Assembly: GCF_003333325.1 (NCBI RefSeq)
Contig: NZ_QOLC01000056.1
Location: 1 to 7,069 of the forward strand
From: Candidatus Ulvibacter alkanivorans
GTDB taxonomy: Bacteria; Bacteroidota; Bacteroidia; Flavobacteriales; Flavobacteriaceae
Length of the DNA stretch: 7,069 bases
Reading direction: 5' to 3'
In this document: piece by piece, positions 5,990 to 7,069 of the stretch
Numbering within the stretch: the first letter of the stretch is position 1
Layout of the letters: each line of letters begins with the position of its first letter
Program-made: the position numbers and the translations under genes
Notes under the pieces: generated by a model
Told to the model about the DNA's origin: nothing
The model's database searches: none
The model's input: only the letters and a program-made list of their open reading frames with translations

Positions 5990-7069
5990 ATGAAAAACCT
6001 CCTCACTAAAGTTAAGAAAATCTTATATCCACTATTTAATACTAGGGCCGCCGGTCTCTATTTTATACTATTTGCAGCCGCCATCGCAATCGCTACCTTT
6101 ATTGAGAACGATTTTGGAACGAGCGCGGCTCAAAAAGTGATTTTTAAAGCGTGGTGGTTCGAACTGTTATTAGCGCTTTTTGGAATAACGATCATCGTAA
6201 ACATTTTTACGTATCGTATGATTCAACAAAAGAAATGGGCACTGTTACTCTTTCATGCTTCCATTATCGTGATCCTTATAGGTGCCGGGGTCACCCGTTA
6301 TTTCGGTTTTGAAGGCGTTATGCATATCCGTGAAAACGATGCTGCCAATACATTTCTATCGGCAGAAACGTATCTAAAATTTGAAGCCAACAAAGACGGC
6401 ACTACGTATAATTTTAGTGAGCCTGTGCTCTTTGCCTCCTTAGGCGACAACTCCTGGGAAGAGTCCTATCTTATTGGAGACGATCTCGTGCATATTGAGG
6501 TTAGTGAATTTTTACCCAACCCAAAACAATCACTGGTGACCGATGAAGCCAAAGGACTACCTACCTTAAAAATAGTGGTGGCAGGCCCCAATGGTCGTGA
6601 AGAATACTACATTAGTCAAGGTGAAACCAAACGCATACGGAATGTCACTTACAATTTTAAACAATCGCGGTTACCCGGCGCGATAAATTTAGTATATCAA
6701 AACGATGAGTTGGCTTTTACAACGAGTCAAACGCTTACACAACGGGTCATGGCTACGCAACAATTGGACACCATTCAGGCCTCTAGCGATCTGCAACCGC
6801 TTAAGCTACGTGCATTGTATTCTGATGGAAGCAATAATTTTGTTTTTTCTGAATTCAATCCGTATGCAACAATCGCTATTGTTTCTGAAAAACCTAAGGT
6901 CGAAAATCAAAGTACGGTGGCACTTCAAATGGATGTTACCGTTAACGAAACTACCAAACAAACGTATATCTATGGCAACAAAGGACTTCCTGGCCGACCT
7001 TCTACCCTAATCTTCGATGATCTTAGTTTACAACTTTCTTATGGTGCCAAAGAGATCTCAGTTCCGTTT
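5990..7069 (+). CDS. Cytochrome c biogenesis protein, ResB/CcsB N-terminal part (partial, probable CcsBA fusion)
   Basis: Open reading frame of 360 codons with no stop, running off the window end. It is the N-terminal half of a system II cytochrome c synthase, which carries heme across the membrane and attaches it to CxxCH apocytochromes outside. Three membrane helices are visible: about 20-38 (LYFILFAAAIAIATFI, then ENDFGTSAAQKVIFKAWWFE), 55-74 and 84-102. His89 in the third (LLLFHASIIVILIGAG) is the likely heme-interacting transmembrane histidine of the family. After TRYFGFEGVMHIRE a long beta-rich extracytoplasmic domain (about 115 onward) matches ResB. In Bacteroidota such proteins are usually about 1,000 residues, with CcsA fused at the C-terminus; that half would lie beyond the window. 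The ATG at 5990 is preferred because it precedes the first helix with a typical basic start (MKNLLTKVKK). No Shine-Dalgarno is visible. Confidence 0.9.
   Translation, partial: MKNLLTKVKKILYPLFNTRAAGLYFILFAAAIAIATFIENDFGTSAAQKVIFKAWWFELLLALFGITIIVNIFTYRMIQQKKWALLLFHASIIVILIGAGVTRYFGFEGVMHIRENDAANTFLSAETYLKFEANKDGTTYNFSEPVLFASLGDNSWEESYLIGDDLVHIEVSEFLPNPKQSLVTDEAKGLPTLKIVVAGPNGREEYYISQGETKRIRNVTYNFKQSRLPGAINLVYQNDELAFTTSQTLTQRVMATQQLDTIQASSDLQPLKLRALYSDGSNNFVFSEFNPYATIAIVSEKPKVENQSTVALQMDVTVNETTKQTYIYGNKGLPGRPSTLIFDDLSLQLSYGAKEISVPF

Noticed and set aside
6705..7010. Plus-strand 101-codon ORF
   Set aside because: It lies in another frame inside the long ResB-type reading frame that starts at 5990 and runs off the window; the ResB frame has clear family sequence.

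Overview
The window reads as an AT-rich chromosomal stretch from a member of Bacteroidota, most likely family Flavobacteriaceae. The evidence is the set of protein families (PadR regulator next to a long PspC protein, a head-GIN/DUF2807 lipoprotein, a ResB-CcsA type cytochrome c biogenesis protein), the near absence of Shine-Dalgarno sequences, and promoter-like sites of the Bacteroidota form TAnnTTTG with an upstream TTG. Genus cannot be named from the sequence alone. No mobile element, CRISPR array, tRNA or rRNA was seen.

Positions 1-3660 hold a tight five-gene plus-strand operon: a DUF4870 membrane protein, a 64-residue protein I do not recognise, a PadR-type repressor, a PspC-domain membrane protein with a long extracytoplasmic C-terminus, and a DUF2807 lipoprotein with seven SSGxD motifs. 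Adjacent genes overlap by 17 or 4 bases or are 10 bases apart, and a strong hairpin terminator closes the unit. PadR-PspC-DUF2807 matches the known 'toastrack' branch of the phage-shock-protein (PSP) envelope-stress response. The least explained members are the 64-residue protein and the DUF4870 protein at the front of the unit.

Positions 3681-4206 hold a small secreted NTF2-like/DUF4440-type protein, squeezed between the operon terminator and a perfect 15-bp bidirectional terminator that it shares with the convergent trxB.

Positions 4227-5793 hold two minus-strand genes: trxB (thioredoxin reductase, complete, with its own promoter) and, upstream of it, a small integral-membrane methyltransferase of the isoprenylcysteine carboxyl methyltransferase type with no in-frame ATG start.

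Positions 5789-5989 are a 201-base AT-rich divergent intergenic region with an imperfect palindrome that covers a plus-strand promoter-like site. From 5990 to the window edge runs the N-terminal 360 codons of a ResB/CcsB-type cytochrome c biogenesis protein, in Bacteroidota usually fused to CcsA. It has no stop inside the window.

The clearest candidate for something under-described is the operon at the left: a PSP-like envelope-stress module with a DUF4870 protein and an orphan micro-protein translationally coupled to the repressor gene. The other genes look like ordinary housekeeping.
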